From: Caulobacteraceae bacterium UBA5005
GTDB taxonomy: Bacteria; Pseudomonadota; Alphaproteobacteria; Caulobacterales; Caulobacteraceae
Direction of reading: 5' to 3'
DNA length: 29,053 nucleotides
Assembly (NCBI GenBank): GCA_002398405.1
Contig: DGYN01000089.1
Location: 1 to 29,053, forward strand
The notes under the pieces were generated by a model. It did not search any database. It saw nothing but the letters and a program-made list of their open reading frames with translations, and was not told where the DNA came from. Positions 14,775 through 22,796 of this stretch are shown here, piece by piece (position 1 is the first letter of the stretch; every line of letters starts with the position of its first letter). Both the position numbers and the translations under genes were made by a program.

Positions 14775-15829
14775 CTGAGAATTTCCGATAAGGCGGCCAG
14801 CAGCCGGTCAACCTGCTCATCCGTCCCCACGGTGATCCGCAGATAGTCCGCGATCCGAGGCGCGGCGAAATGCCGGACGATCACTGCCCGCTCCCGCAGG
14901 GCGGCCGCCAGCCCCGCGCCCTCACGCTCCGGATGCCGGGCGAAGACGAAATTGGCGGCGGACGGCAGGATCTCGAAACCCAATCCCGCCAGGCCGGCGG
15001 TGAGCCGCCCCCTGCCCTCAATCACCCGCGCCCGGCTCTCCTGGAAATAGGCCTCGTCCTCCAGCGACGCGACGGCGCCGGCCTGGGCCGGGCGGCCCAG
15101 CGGATAGGAATTGAAGCTGTCCTTCACCCGCGTCAGCCCCTCGATCAGGGCCGCATCGCCGATGGCGTAGCCGATCCTTAGCCCCGCCAGGGCCCGCGAT
15201 TTCGACATGGTCTGTACGACCAGCAGGTTCGGATGGGTCGCGACCAGCGGGATCGCCGTCTCGCCGCCGAAATCCACATAGGCTTCGTCGATCACCACCG
15301 GAATGTCCGGATGATCGGCCAGCAGGGTCTCGATCTCCCCCCGCGAAAGGGCGATTCCGGTCGGGGCATTGGGGTTGGCCAGGATGATCGCCCCCGCCTC
15401 CCGCCGGTAGCTGGCGACATCGATCCGCATCGCCCCGTCCAGCGGTACGGTCTCGTAGGCGATGCCCAACAGCCGGCAGTAGACCGGATAGAAGCTGTAG
15501 GTGATGTCCGGAAACAGCAGCGGCGCATCCTGCTTCAACAGCGCCGCAAAGGCGTGGGCCAGCACCTCGTCCGACCCATTGCCGGCGAACACCTGTTCCT
15601 GCGCAACCCCGTGATACGCCGCCAACGCCGCCCTCAGCGCCGACGACTGCGGGTCCGGATAGAGGCGCAGGCTCTCCGCCGCCTCCCCCTTGATCGCCGC
15701 GAGCGCCCGGGGCGATGGCCCATACGGGCTTTCATTGGTGTTCAGCTTGGTGAGGTCGGCCATACGCGGCTGCTCGCCCGGCACATAGGGCGACAACTCA
15801 CCGGTCAGGCGGCTCCAGAAACGGCTCAT
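14771..15829 (-). CDS. hisC: histidinol-phosphate aminotransferase
   Basis: A 352-aa fold-type I PLP enzyme converting imidazole-acetol phosphate to histidinol phosphate in histidine synthesis. Diagnostic stretches are LNTNESPYGPSP, the GNGSDEVL cofactor loop, NPNAPTG, DEAYVDFG, and the Schiff-base lysine K210 in TMSKSRALAGLRIGYA. Family length is normal. HisC enzymes of this type often also accept aromatic amino acids. The ATG at 15829 is followed at once by the conserved N-terminal region; its 3' end overlaps the DUF1801 gene. It is not clustered with other his genes in this window. The start is 55 bases from the divergent LysE gene, so both promoters must lie in that short gap. Confidence 0.93.
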   Translation of the reverse strand: MSRFWSRLTGELSPYVPGEQPRMADLTKLNTNESPYGPSPRALAAIKGEAAESLRLYPDPQSSALRAALAAYHGVAQEQVFAGNGSDEVLAHAFAALLKQDAPLLFPDITYSFYPVYCRLLGIAYETVPLDGAMRIDVASYRREAGAIILANPNAPTGIALSRGEIETLLADHPDIPVVIDEAYVDFGGETAIPLVATHPNLLVVQTMSKSRALAGLRIGYAIGDAALIEGLTRVKDSFNSYPLGRPAQAGAVASLEDEAYFQESRARVIEGRGRLTAGLAGLGFEILPSAANFVFARHPEREGAGLAAALRERAVIVRHFAAPRIADYLRITVGTDEQVDRLLAALSEILR

Positions 15830-15884
15830 CTTCCCCTTATGCCGTCCCCCTCGCCTTTCGGCAAAGCTCGGCTATATCCGCCCG

Positions 15885-16511
15885 ATGGACCTGACGACCC
15901 TGGGCATCTTCACCGTGGCTGACCTCCTGTTCAGCCTGACGCCCGGTCCGGCCGTGCTCTACGTCATCTCGACGGGCCTTAGCCGCGGGCCGGCCGCCTC
16001 GCTCTGGGCGAACGGCGGCATCCTTCTCGGCAACCTCACCTATTTCATCGTCTCCGCCACCGGCCTCGTCGCCCTGATCTTCGCGGCCTACGAGGTGTTC
16101 TTCCTGGTCAAATGGCTGGGGGTCGCCTTCCTGGTGTGGATGGGCCTGTCGACCTTCTTCGGCAAATCCCCGGCCTTCAAGGCCCGAAAGGACGGTGCCC
16201 TGCCCCGCTCTGGCCCCAGGATCCTGATGGGCGGCGCCTTCCTGCAGCTGGCCAATCCCAAGGCCATCCTGTTCTTCACCGCCTTCCTGCCGCAGTTCAT
16301 CGACCCCGAGCGGCCGATCATCCTCCAGTTTGTCATCCTGGCCGCCATCAGCCTGGCGGTCGAAGCCGTCTGCCTGCTCATGTACGGAACCCTTGCCGGC
16401 CAGGCGGCGCGGCTGGCGGAACGGCCGGGCGTCGCCAAATGGATCGACCGGACGGCGGGCGGGTTCCTGATCGTGGCGGCCGGCCTGATGGCCACGATCC
16501 GGCGCGCCTAA
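15885..16511 (+). CDS. LysE/RhtB-family amino-acid exporter
   Basis: A 208-aa inner-membrane transporter. The signature TPGPAVLYVISTGLSRG near the N-terminus, the LQLANPKAILFF motif in the middle, and about six hydrophobic segments are typical of the LysE/RhtB superfamily, which export amino acids and related molecules with proton motive force. The substrate cannot be read from sequence. The ATG at 15885 starts directly at the conserved region. It is divergent from hisC and convergent with the DMT transporter. Confidence 0.9.
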   Translation: MDLTTLGIFTVADLLFSLTPGPAVLYVISTGLSRGPAASLWANGGILLGNLTYFIVSATGLVALIFAAYEVFFLVKWLGVAFLVWMGLSTFFGKSPAFKARKDGALPRSGPRILMGGAFLQLANPKAILFFTAFLPQFIDPERPIILQFVILAAISLAVEAVCLLMYGTLAGQAARLAERPGVAKWIDRTAGGFLIVAAGLMATIRRA

Positions 16512-16520
16512 GCCCCGGCC

Positions 16521-16553
16521 GGGGACATGCGGCGCGCAGCGACAGGTGTCCCC
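16521..16553. repeat. hairpin between convergent genes
   Basis: The inverted repeat GGGGACA (16521-16527) / TGTCCCC (16547-16553), 19-base loop, fills the gap between the convergent LysE and DMT genes and follows directly a CCCCGGCCGGGG palindrome. No U-tract flanks it, so a terminator role is uncertain; it could also be a dispersed repeat. Confidence 0.4.
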
Positions 16554-16557
16554 AAAT

Positions 16558-17421
16558 TCAAGCGCCGTTCCGCCGCTCCCGCATCAATATATACCCCCCG
16601 CAGACCGCGATGATCAGTGAGCCCAGGATCACCATCGGCCCCGGCGCGTGTTCCCAGACGAGGTAGCTGATCACCGCCGACCAGATCAGCTGGGTGTATT
16701 CGAAGGGCGCGATGACCCCGACCGGCGCCCGGCGGATCGCGCCGGTGAGCAACAGTTGCCCCGTTCCACCCAAGAGGCCCGCCAGGACGAGCGCGATCGC
16801 TGTCTCGAGCGTCAGGGCCTGATAGCCGAACGCCATCCCCACCCCGCCGACGACCAGGCCCAGGACGGTGAAATAGAAGACGATGGTCGAGGACCGCTCG
16901 GTCCTGCCGATGGTGCGGATGGCGATCATCGCTCCCGCCGCGCCCAGCGCTCCGCCCAGCGCCAACAGCGTGCCCCTTAGATTGAGACCGCCCAGGTCCG
17001 GTGAGGTCATCACCAGAACGCCGACAAACCCCAGGCCCGCCGCCACCCAGCGGTGAGCGCCGACCGCCTCCCGCAGCAGAATCGCCGAAAGCGCGGTCAT
17101 GAACAGAGGCGCGGTGAACGACAGCCCGGCGGCGTTGGTCAGCGGCAGGGCGGCGACGGCCGCGAAAGCGCAGATCGATCCGGCGATCCCGACCGACGAT
17201 CTGACCAGGTGGCCCATCGGCCTGGCGGTGCGCAGGTTTCCCCAGCCGTCCGTGCGCCAGACGTAAATCCCCACAGGGACGAAGGCGAAGAGGCTTCGAT
17301 AGAACAGGATCTCGAGGATCGGGACCCCCTGCCCCGCCGTCCACTTCACCAGGGCTGCCACCCCGGCCACGCAGACACCCGCCGCCAACGCCATGACGAC
17401 GCCCAGCTTGTGGTTCTGCAC
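16558..17421 (-). CDS. DMT-superfamily (EamA) transporter
   Basis: A 287-aa membrane protein with about ten hydrophobic segments in two EamA halves (first half from VVMALAAGVCVAG, second half from GTLLALGGALGAAGAMIAIRTIG). The drug/metabolite transporter superfamily exports varied small molecules; no substrate is evident. A GTG at 17419-17421 is chosen because AAGG stands 7 bases upstream and the protein then starts at the first membrane segment. The frame remains open to 17601, and a GTG at about 17496 is an alternative start, so the N-terminus is uncertain. Confidence 0.82.
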   Translation of the reverse strand: MQNHKLGVVMALAAGVCVAGVAALVKWTAGQGVPILEILFYRSLFAFVPVGIYVWRTDGWGNLRTARPMGHLVRSSVGIAGSICAFAAVAALPLTNAAGLSFTAPLFMTALSAILLREAVGAHRWVAAGLGFVGVLVMTSPDLGGLNLRGTLLALGGALGAAGAMIAIRTIGRTERSSTIVFYFTVLGLVVGGVGMAFGYQALTLETAIALVLAGLLGGTGQLLLTGAIRRAPVGVIAPFEYTQLIWSAVISYLVWEHAPGPMVILGSLIIAVCGGYILMRERRNGA

Positions 17422-17628
17422 CGCGCCGCCTTCGGCTGTGGCGCCTCCCTCGATCAACACCGTTGCGCCTCCCAACGCCCCGTAACTGAACACGAGTCTT
17501 ATGCCCTTGGGGTTATATGGCGTTGCGCTTGATGTCGTTTGATGTCCGGCGGCCACAGATTTGTGTCCTAGTGTTTCACGCCAAAGCTTTCCCTCGGCCA
17601 ACCTCCTGGTTTTGCTAATGATCGCCCC

Positions 17629-18369
17629 ATGACGCCTGCTCTAGCCAAGAGCCCCGCCAGCGCCCCGCGCCTCCTGCTCGTCGATGACGACCGGGAGATC
17701 CGCCGCCTGCTCAGCGATCAGCTGCGCGCCGCCGGCTATCAGGTGCAGTCGGCCGCCGACGGGACGGAGATGCGTCAGAGCCTGGCCCGCACCCCCGCCG
17801 ACCTCATTGTGCTCGACCTCAACCTGCCGCGCGAGGACGGGTTGATGCTGTGCCGGGACCTGCGCGCCCGGGCCGAGCACATCCCGATCATCATGCTCAC
17901 CGCCCGCTCCGAGAGCATCGACCGCATCGTCGGCCTGGAGATGGGCGCCGACGACTACGTCACCAAACCCTTCGAGCCCCGCGAACTCCTCGCCCGCATC
18001 AAGAGCGTCCTGCGCCGCTCCAACGCCCTGCCCCCCAACCTCGCCCCGCTCGACGCCCGCCGCGCCAGGTTCGCCAGCTGGACCCTCGACTTCGTCCACC
18101 GCCGCCTGGTCGACGCCGACGAGCGGGTCATCGTGCTCTCCGGCGCCGAGTTCTGCCTGCTGCGCGTCTTTATCGAGCACGCCAACAAGGTCCTCTCCCG
18201 CGACCAGCTCCTCACCCTCAAGGCCGTAAAACGCAGCGCCGTCTTCGACCGCGCCATCGATGTCCAGATCAGCCGCCTTCGCCAGAAGTTCGGCCCCGAT
18301 GGCGGCGCCCTGATTCGCACCGTGCGGGGCCAGGGCTATGTGCTCGCCGCCAACGTCGTCCTCGAATGA
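17629..18369 (+). CDS. OmpR-family response regulator
   Basis: A 246-aa two-component regulator. The receiver domain (about 13-130) has the acidic pocket VDDD and acceptor D63 in VLDLNLP, T in MLTARS and K in DYVTKPFEP. The C-terminal winged helix (about 145-240, VLSGAEFCLLRVFIEHANKVLSRDQL... and IDVQISRLRQKFG...RTVRGQGYVL) is OmpR/PhoB-like. It overlaps the kinase gene by 4 bases (ATGA), so the two form one operon and a cognate pair. The stimulus is unknown. An in-frame alternative start is not needed; the ATG at 17629 lies 207 bases from the divergent DMT gene, leaving room for a regulated promoter. Confidence 0.93.
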   Translation: MTPALAKSPASAPRLLLVDDDREIRRLLSDQLRAAGYQVQSAADGTEMRQSLARTPADLIVLDLNLPREDGLMLCRDLRARAEHIPIIMLTARSESIDRIVGLEMGADDYVTKPFEPRELLARIKSVLRRSNALPPNLAPLDARRARFASWTLDFVHRRLVDADERVIVLSGAEFCLLRVFIEHANKVLSRDQLLTLKAVKRSAVFDRAIDVQISRLRQKFGPDGGALIRTVRGQGYVLAANVVLE

Positions 18370-19688
18370 AGCTCATCACAGGCTTCCTCCGCTCCATGTC
18401 CGGCCGCATCTTCGTCATGCTGCTGGTCGGCGTGGCGGTATCCGCCAGCCTCGCCACCGCCCTGGTCGACGCCCGCCGCCGGGCGGAACTGGAGCGCTCG
18501 CACCTGGAGCGCGCCGCCGACCGCATCCACGCCTACGCCGTCTCCCCCTCCGCCGAGAGTCAGACCGACATGGTGCGCATCAGGCCCGCCCGGCCGGGCG
18601 TGATCGGCGGCCCCGGCGACGAGGTGCTGACCCGCCTGCTGGCCGAACGGTTCGGGCCCAAGGTCTCGGTGATCGCGGTCAAATCCCCCCTATCCGAGTG
18701 CCAGGGCCTGTCGGCCCCGCCGCAACGGCCCAGCGCCCGGATGAGTCCGCGGCTCTGCTGGCTGGTCAGCGTCAACGGCCCCCGCGGCGCGGTGCAGCTC
18801 ACCGTCGACCGTCCTGCCCGCCCGGTGCGCGTCAACAGCGCCAGCGATCCCCTGTTCCAGATCAGCCTGGCGCTCGCCGCCCTGATCCTCGCCTTCTTCG
18901 TCGCCCGCATGGCCGCCGCGCCGCTGAAAGGCCTGGCCGAAGCGGCCCGCAACCTCGGCCGCGACCTCGATCACCCGCCGCTCTCCGAAAAAGGCCCCTC
19001 CGAGGTCGCCGCCGCCGCCGCCGCCTTCAACGCCATGCAGGCCCGGCTGCGGCGCGACCTTACCGAACGCCGCCACATGCTGGCCGCCATCACCCACGAT
19101 CTGCAGACGCCCTTGACCCGCCTTCGCCTGCGCCTGGAAGGCGTCAAGGACCGCGAGCTGCGCGCCCGCCTGGTCGACGACCTCGCCGCCATGCAGGTCC
19201 TGATCCGCGAGGGGCTGGACCTCGCCCGCTCCGCCGACTGGAGCGAGCCCTGGGCCGTCCTCGATCTCGACTCCCTCCTGGAGAGCCTGGTTGAGGACGA
19301 GGTCGACGCCGGCCGCCCGGCAACCTTCGGCTCCCCCTCCAGGGCCGACGTCCGCGTCCGGCCCCTGGCGCTTCGCCGGGCGCTCGCCAACCTCATCGAC
19401 AACGCCATCCGCTATGGCGGCTCGGTGGAAGTCTCCGCCGAACAGGCCGGCGCCGATGCGGTCATCTATGTCCGCGATGCGGGCCCCGGCGTCTCCGAGG
19501 AACTCCTCGAATCCATTTTCGAGCCCTTCGCCCGCCTGGAAACCTCCCGCTCGCGGGAGACCGGCGGATCGGGCCTGGGCCTTGCCATCGCCCGCACCCT
19601 GGTGGAGCGCAGCGGCGGCGCCTTGAGCCTGGCCAACCGGCCAACCGGCGGCCTGGAGGCCAGGATCGTTCTTCCGGCGCAAGCGTAG
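18366..19688 (+). CDS. membrane sensor histidine kinase
   Basis: A 440-aa EnvZ-type kinase. A first membrane segment (about 14-34), a periplasmic region of about 130 residues and a second segment (about 165-183) are followed by a HAMP-like linker, the H-box AITHDLQTPLTRLRLRL with H244, the N-box ALANLIDNAIRYGG, and the G-boxes DAGPGVSEE and GGSGLGLAIA. It should phosphorylate the regulator encoded just upstream, whose stop it overlaps. The H-box HDLQTPLTRLR is close to the EnvZ consensus. The signal sensed is not evident. The periplasmic domain shows two cysteines (C112, C131), which might be relevant to sensing; this is inference. Confidence 0.93.
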   Translation: MKLITGFLRSMSGRIFVMLLVGVAVSASLATALVDARRRAELERSHLERAADRIHAYAVSPSAESQTDMVRIRPARPGVIGGPGDEVLTRLLAERFGPKVSVIAVKSPLSECQGLSAPPQRPSARMSPRLCWLVSVNGPRGAVQLTVDRPARPVRVNSASDPLFQISLALAALILAFFVARMAAAPLKGLAEAARNLGRDLDHPPLSEKGPSEVAAAAAAFNAMQARLRRDLTERRHMLAAITHDLQTPLTRLRLRLEGVKDRELRARLVDDLAAMQVLIREGLDLARSADWSEPWAVLDLDSLLESLVEDEVDAGRPATFGSPSRADVRVRPLALRRALANLIDNAIRYGGSVEVSAEQAGADAVIYVRDAGPGVSEELLESIFEPFARLETSRSRETGGSGLGLAIARTLVERSGGALSLANRPTGGLEARIVLPAQA

Positions 19689-19707
19689 CCGGTGTAGGAC
19701 TCACCCC

Positions 19708-21096
19708 ATGGCGAAGTCCAAAGGCGAACGGCGTTCCACCTTCACCCTCGCGGCCTTCGCTGGTCCCGGCCTGCCCTTCGCGGGCCTAGGCCTGCCGCTC
19801 GCGGTCCACCTTTCGCCCTTCTATGCGGAAAGCGTCGGCCTATCCCTGTCGGTGGTCGGCGCGATCTTCATGGCGGTAAAGCTCGCCGACATCCCCTTCG
19901 ACCCGATCCTCGGCGGCTGGATGGACCGCACCCGCACGAAAATCGGCCGCTTCAAGCCCTGGATGCTGGCCTGCGTGCCCGTGCTGCTGGCCGCGACCTG
20001 GCTGATGTTCATGCCGCTGGGGCCCGCCTCCCCGGCCCTCGACCTCTTCAACGGCCTGGCGCAAGGCTTTGGCCGCGAAGCCTACCTCACCGTCGCCCTG
20101 ATCCTGGTCTACATCGGCTTTTCCATGGCGGCCCTCGCCCAAACCTCCTGGGCCGCCACCCTTTCGGCCGACTACGACCAGCGCTCGCGCATCTATGGCG
20201 CCTGGCAGATGGGCAATGTGGTCGGCATGCTGCTGATCCTCGCCCTGCCGGTCGTGATCACCAACCTCTTCAAGGGAACCCATGAGCAGGGCGTCGAGGC
20301 CATGGGATGGTTCATCATCATCACCCTGCCGATCACCGTGGGTCTCGCCGTCTGGAAGGTCCCCGAACCACCTCCGACCACGGAATGTCATGCGAAATTG
20401 AGTGATTATATCGCTTTCTTCAAGCTGACCGCCGTCCGTCGCCTGATGATCACCGACCTGCTCTACGGCCTCGCCCCCGGGGTCACCGGGGCGCTGGCCC
20501 TCTTCTACTTCAAGGCCGCCAAAGGGATGAGCGACGGCCAGGCCAATATACTCATCTTCCTCTATTTCGCCGCCGGCCTGGCCGGCGCGCCGTTGTGGGC
20601 CTGGGCCGCGACCAAACTCGGCAAGCACAAGGCTCTCGCCGTCGCCGGCCTCTGCTACGCCGCGGCCTATGTCGGGGTCTGGCTCGCGCCGCACGGCAAT
20701 TTCCCGCTCCAGGCGCTGGCCATGCTCTGCGTCGGCCTTCCCTTCTCCGCCACCCCGATCCTGCTGCGCTCGATGATGGCCGATGTCGGCGACGAGGAGC
20801 GGCTCAAGAGCGGCGAGGACCGCACCGGCATGCTCTATGCCCTCCTCACCGCCACCAACAAGGTCGGCTACGCCGTCGCCGTCGCCACCTATTGGCCGCT
20901 CGACATGGCCGGCTTCGACAAGACCCCGGGCGCCAGCAACACGCCGGAAGCCATCGGCGCCCTCACCCTCCTCTTCGTGGGCCTCCCCATCGTCCTTTTG
21001 CTGGCCGGGGCCCTGATCATCCGGGGTTTCCCCATCGACGAGGCCCGCCAGAAAGCCAACCGCGCGGCCCTGGAAGCCCAGGGGCAGGCGGGCTAA
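19708..21096 (+). CDS. MFS transporter of the GPH (glycoside-pentoside-hexuronide) type
   Basis: A 462-aa carrier with about twelve hydrophobic segments. The cytoplasmic loop MDRTRTKIGRFKPWM after the second segment is the hallmark of the MFS_2/GPH family, which symports sugars and glycosides with cations. The substrate is not identifiable. The ATG at 19708 begins 19 bases after the kinase stop, so it may be read through from the two-component operon, which would fit a sugar- or envelope-responsive circuit; this link is only positional. mazG follows after 9 bases. Confidence 0.86.
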   Translation: MAKSKGERRSTFTLAAFAGPGLPFAGLGLPLAVHLSPFYAESVGLSLSVVGAIFMAVKLADIPFDPILGGWMDRTRTKIGRFKPWMLACVPVLLAATWLMFMPLGPASPALDLFNGLAQGFGREAYLTVALILVYIGFSMAALAQTSWAATLSADYDQRSRIYGAWQMGNVVGMLLILALPVVITNLFKGTHEQGVEAMGWFIIITLPITVGLAVWKVPEPPPTTECHAKLSDYIAFFKLTAVRRLMITDLLYGLAPGVTGALALFYFKAAKGMSDGQANILIFLYFAAGLAGAPLWAWAATKLGKHKALAVAGLCYAAAYVGVWLAPHGNFPLQALAMLCVGLPFSATPILLRSMMADVGDEERLKSGEDRTGMLYALLTATNKVGYAVAVATYWPLDMAGFDKTPGASNTPEAIGALTLLFVGLPIVLLLAGALIIRGFPIDEARQKANRAALEAQGQAG

Positions 21097-21105
21097 CCAG
21101 GGGGC

Positions 21106-21906
21106 ATGGCCAACTCCCCTGCCCTCACCCGCCTTCTCGCGATCATGGCCAAGCTGCGCCACAAGGACGACGGCTGCCTCTGGGACCTGGAGCAGACCTT
21201 CGCCACCATCGCCCCCTACACGGTCGAGGAGGCCTACGAGGTCGCCGACGCCATCGAACGCGGCGACATGACGGACCTCAAGGAGGAGTTGGGAGACTTG
21301 CTGCTGCAGGTCGTCTTCCACGCCCGCATGGCGCAGGAACAGAACCTCTTCGCCTTCGACGATGTCGCGCAAGCCATTTGCGACAAGATGATCCGCCGCC
21401 ATCCCCACGTCTTCGAGGACGCCAGCTACCGAAACGTCGCCGAACAAACGGTAGCCTGGGAGGAATCCAAGGCCGCCGAGCGCGCCGCCAAGGGCAAGAC
21501 CGCCTCCCTGCTCGACGATGTCCCCCGCGGCCTCCCGGCCCTGACCCGCGCCGTGAAACTCACCAAACGCGCCGCCCGCGTCGGCTTCGACTGGCCGTCG
21601 ACCGCCGAGGTTCTCGAAAAGCTGCGCGAGGAAATCGTCGAACTCGAAGCCGAGGTCGCGGCGGACGACCGCGAAAAAGCCCGCGCCGAACTGGGCGACG
21701 TCCTCTTCGTCATCGCCAACCTCGCCCGCAAGCTCGATATCGAACCGGAAGACGCCCTGCGCTCCTCCAACGCCAAGTTCGCCCGCCGCTTCAACTACAT
21801 CGAGCGCGAACTGGCCGCGAAGGGCTCATCCCCCGCCCAGTCGAACCTGGAAGAGATGGACGCGCTCTGGAACGTGGCTAGGGCGGCGGACAAAACCGCT
21901 TCTTGA
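21106..21906 (+). CDS. mazG: nucleoside triphosphate pyrophosphohydrolase MazG
   Basis: A 266-aa all-alpha NTP pyrophosphatase with two MazG repeats. The first includes CLWDLEQTFATIAPYTVEEAYEVADAIE and DLKEELGDLLLQVVFHA (the EExxE...ExxD metal motif); the second has EKLREEIVELEAEV and ELGDVLFVIANLA. It hydrolyses non-canonical and canonical NTPs to NMP and PPi, acting in nucleotide-pool sanitation and stress survival. The GTG/ATG at 21106 (ATG) is nine bases from the MFS gene. Its stop lies nine bases from the end of the convergent membrane-anchored unknown. Confidence 0.95.
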   Translation: MANSPALTRLLAIMAKLRHKDDGCLWDLEQTFATIAPYTVEEAYEVADAIERGDMTDLKEELGDLLLQVVFHARMAQEQNLFAFDDVAQAICDKMIRRHPHVFEDASYRNVAEQTVAWEESKAAERAAKGKTASLLDDVPRGLPALTRAVKLTKRAARVGFDWPSTAEVLEKLREEIVELEAEVAADDREKARAELGDVLFVIANLARKLDIEPEDALRSSNAKFARRFNYIERELAAKGSSPAQSNLEEMDALWNVARAADKTAS

Positions 21907-21915
21907 GGCGACCGG

Positions 21916-22734
21916 TTACGGAATTTGGAAGGACGTGCGAACAGCGGCCGCGAGCTTGGCCGTGATGTCATTTTGGACAGCCGATCGCACATCGAGACCT
22001 TCGACCTCGGCCGCGCCCTCTATGTCCCAACGTTCCTCGGCTTTCGGCGCGCTATCGCCGGAGCTGGAGAAATAGGCGCAACTCACCTGAAGGCGCAGGC
22101 CGCCGGTAGACCCCACCAGGGCGCCGTCCCGCCTATAAGCGGGCCCCTGCGTTCCCATGCCTCGGCACATCAAGATCGGCATTTCCTCCCAAAGCTTGCG
22201 TACATAGGGGTCACGCTGGGGAAGGACGCCCTGGACCACGAGCTCCAATCCCGCATCGTCCGCAAATGTCTGGACCGCTGGAATGAGTGAAGCAGGCCAG
22301 CCGTCGGCTTCCCCGAACCGGGCATATCCGCCCGGCATCTTCTCTGTGTAGGCGTGCAGCCGAAGTCCGCCGACCGGTGCGGCGGCGTCCATTTTCTGGA
22401 TATCGCTCAGCAGCACACAAATGAGACCCTGACAGTCACCGGCCACGAGCTTCGCTCGGCGGGAACGGCCGGCCTCCAACAACTGCGCCCGAGCCTTTTG
22501 CACGTCCGCGACCTGCGCGCCCTTTTGGTAGTCTTCGAGGTAAGCCCGGGTGTTGGCGAGGGTTGGGTTAGCCTCGATGACTTTCCAGTCCGACTCGGCG
22601 TCCGAGGCGTCGACAATCGGATTGATGAACCCCAGCACTGTGATCAGCAGCGCGAACAGCAGGATCGCGCCGAGGCAGCCGAGACCGACGAACCCCACTT
22701 GCTTCAGGCCGGACGTCTTGGCGCGCTCCTGCAT
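21916..22734 (-). CDS. membrane-anchored protein of unknown function
   Basis: A 272-aa protein with one N-terminal membrane segment (about 12-36) and a mostly extracytoplasmic C-terminal domain. Just after the membrane segment, SDWKVIEANPTLANTRAYLEDYQKGAQVADVQKARAQL resembles the short helical 'W-x-I ... YL-x-x-Y-x-x-G ... A-x-x-x-L' motif found in many cell-envelope proteins, after which no family is recognisable. Two cysteine pairs (in GDCQGLICVL and later MCRG/SCAYF) hint at an oxidising compartment. The ATG at 22732-22734 is chosen, though no good ribosome-binding site is seen; an upstream TTG at 22770 is the alternative. It lies 63 bases downstream of hflX and converges with mazG. Composition is slightly lower in GC than its neighbours. 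Confidence 0.6.
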   Translation of the reverse strand: MQERAKTSGLKQVGFVGLGCLGAILLFALLITVLGFINPIVDASDAESDWKVIEANPTLANTRAYLEDYQKGAQVADVQKARAQLLEAGRSRRAKLVAGDCQGLICVLLSDIQKMDAAAPVGGLRLHAYTEKMPGGYARFGEADGWPASLIPAVQTFADDAGLELVVQGVLPQRDPYVRKLWEEMPILMCRGMGTQGPAYRRDGALVGSTGGLRLQVSCAYFSSSGDSAPKAEERWDIEGAAEVEGLDVRSAVQNDITAKLAAAVRTSFQIP

Positions 22735-22796
22735 GCGCGTACTTAGTCCATCTTTTTGCAATCTGGGCAACCAAGGCCAAGCTTGGGCCTGATCTT

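Noticed and set aside
19840..21447. 535-codon open frame on the minus strand
   Set aside because: It runs antisense to the MFS transporter and mazG, both of which have clear family motifs; its composition is low-complexity.
22771..22796. Palindrome CCAAGCTTGG after hflX as terminator
   Set aside because: The stem is short and lacks a U-tract on the minus strand.
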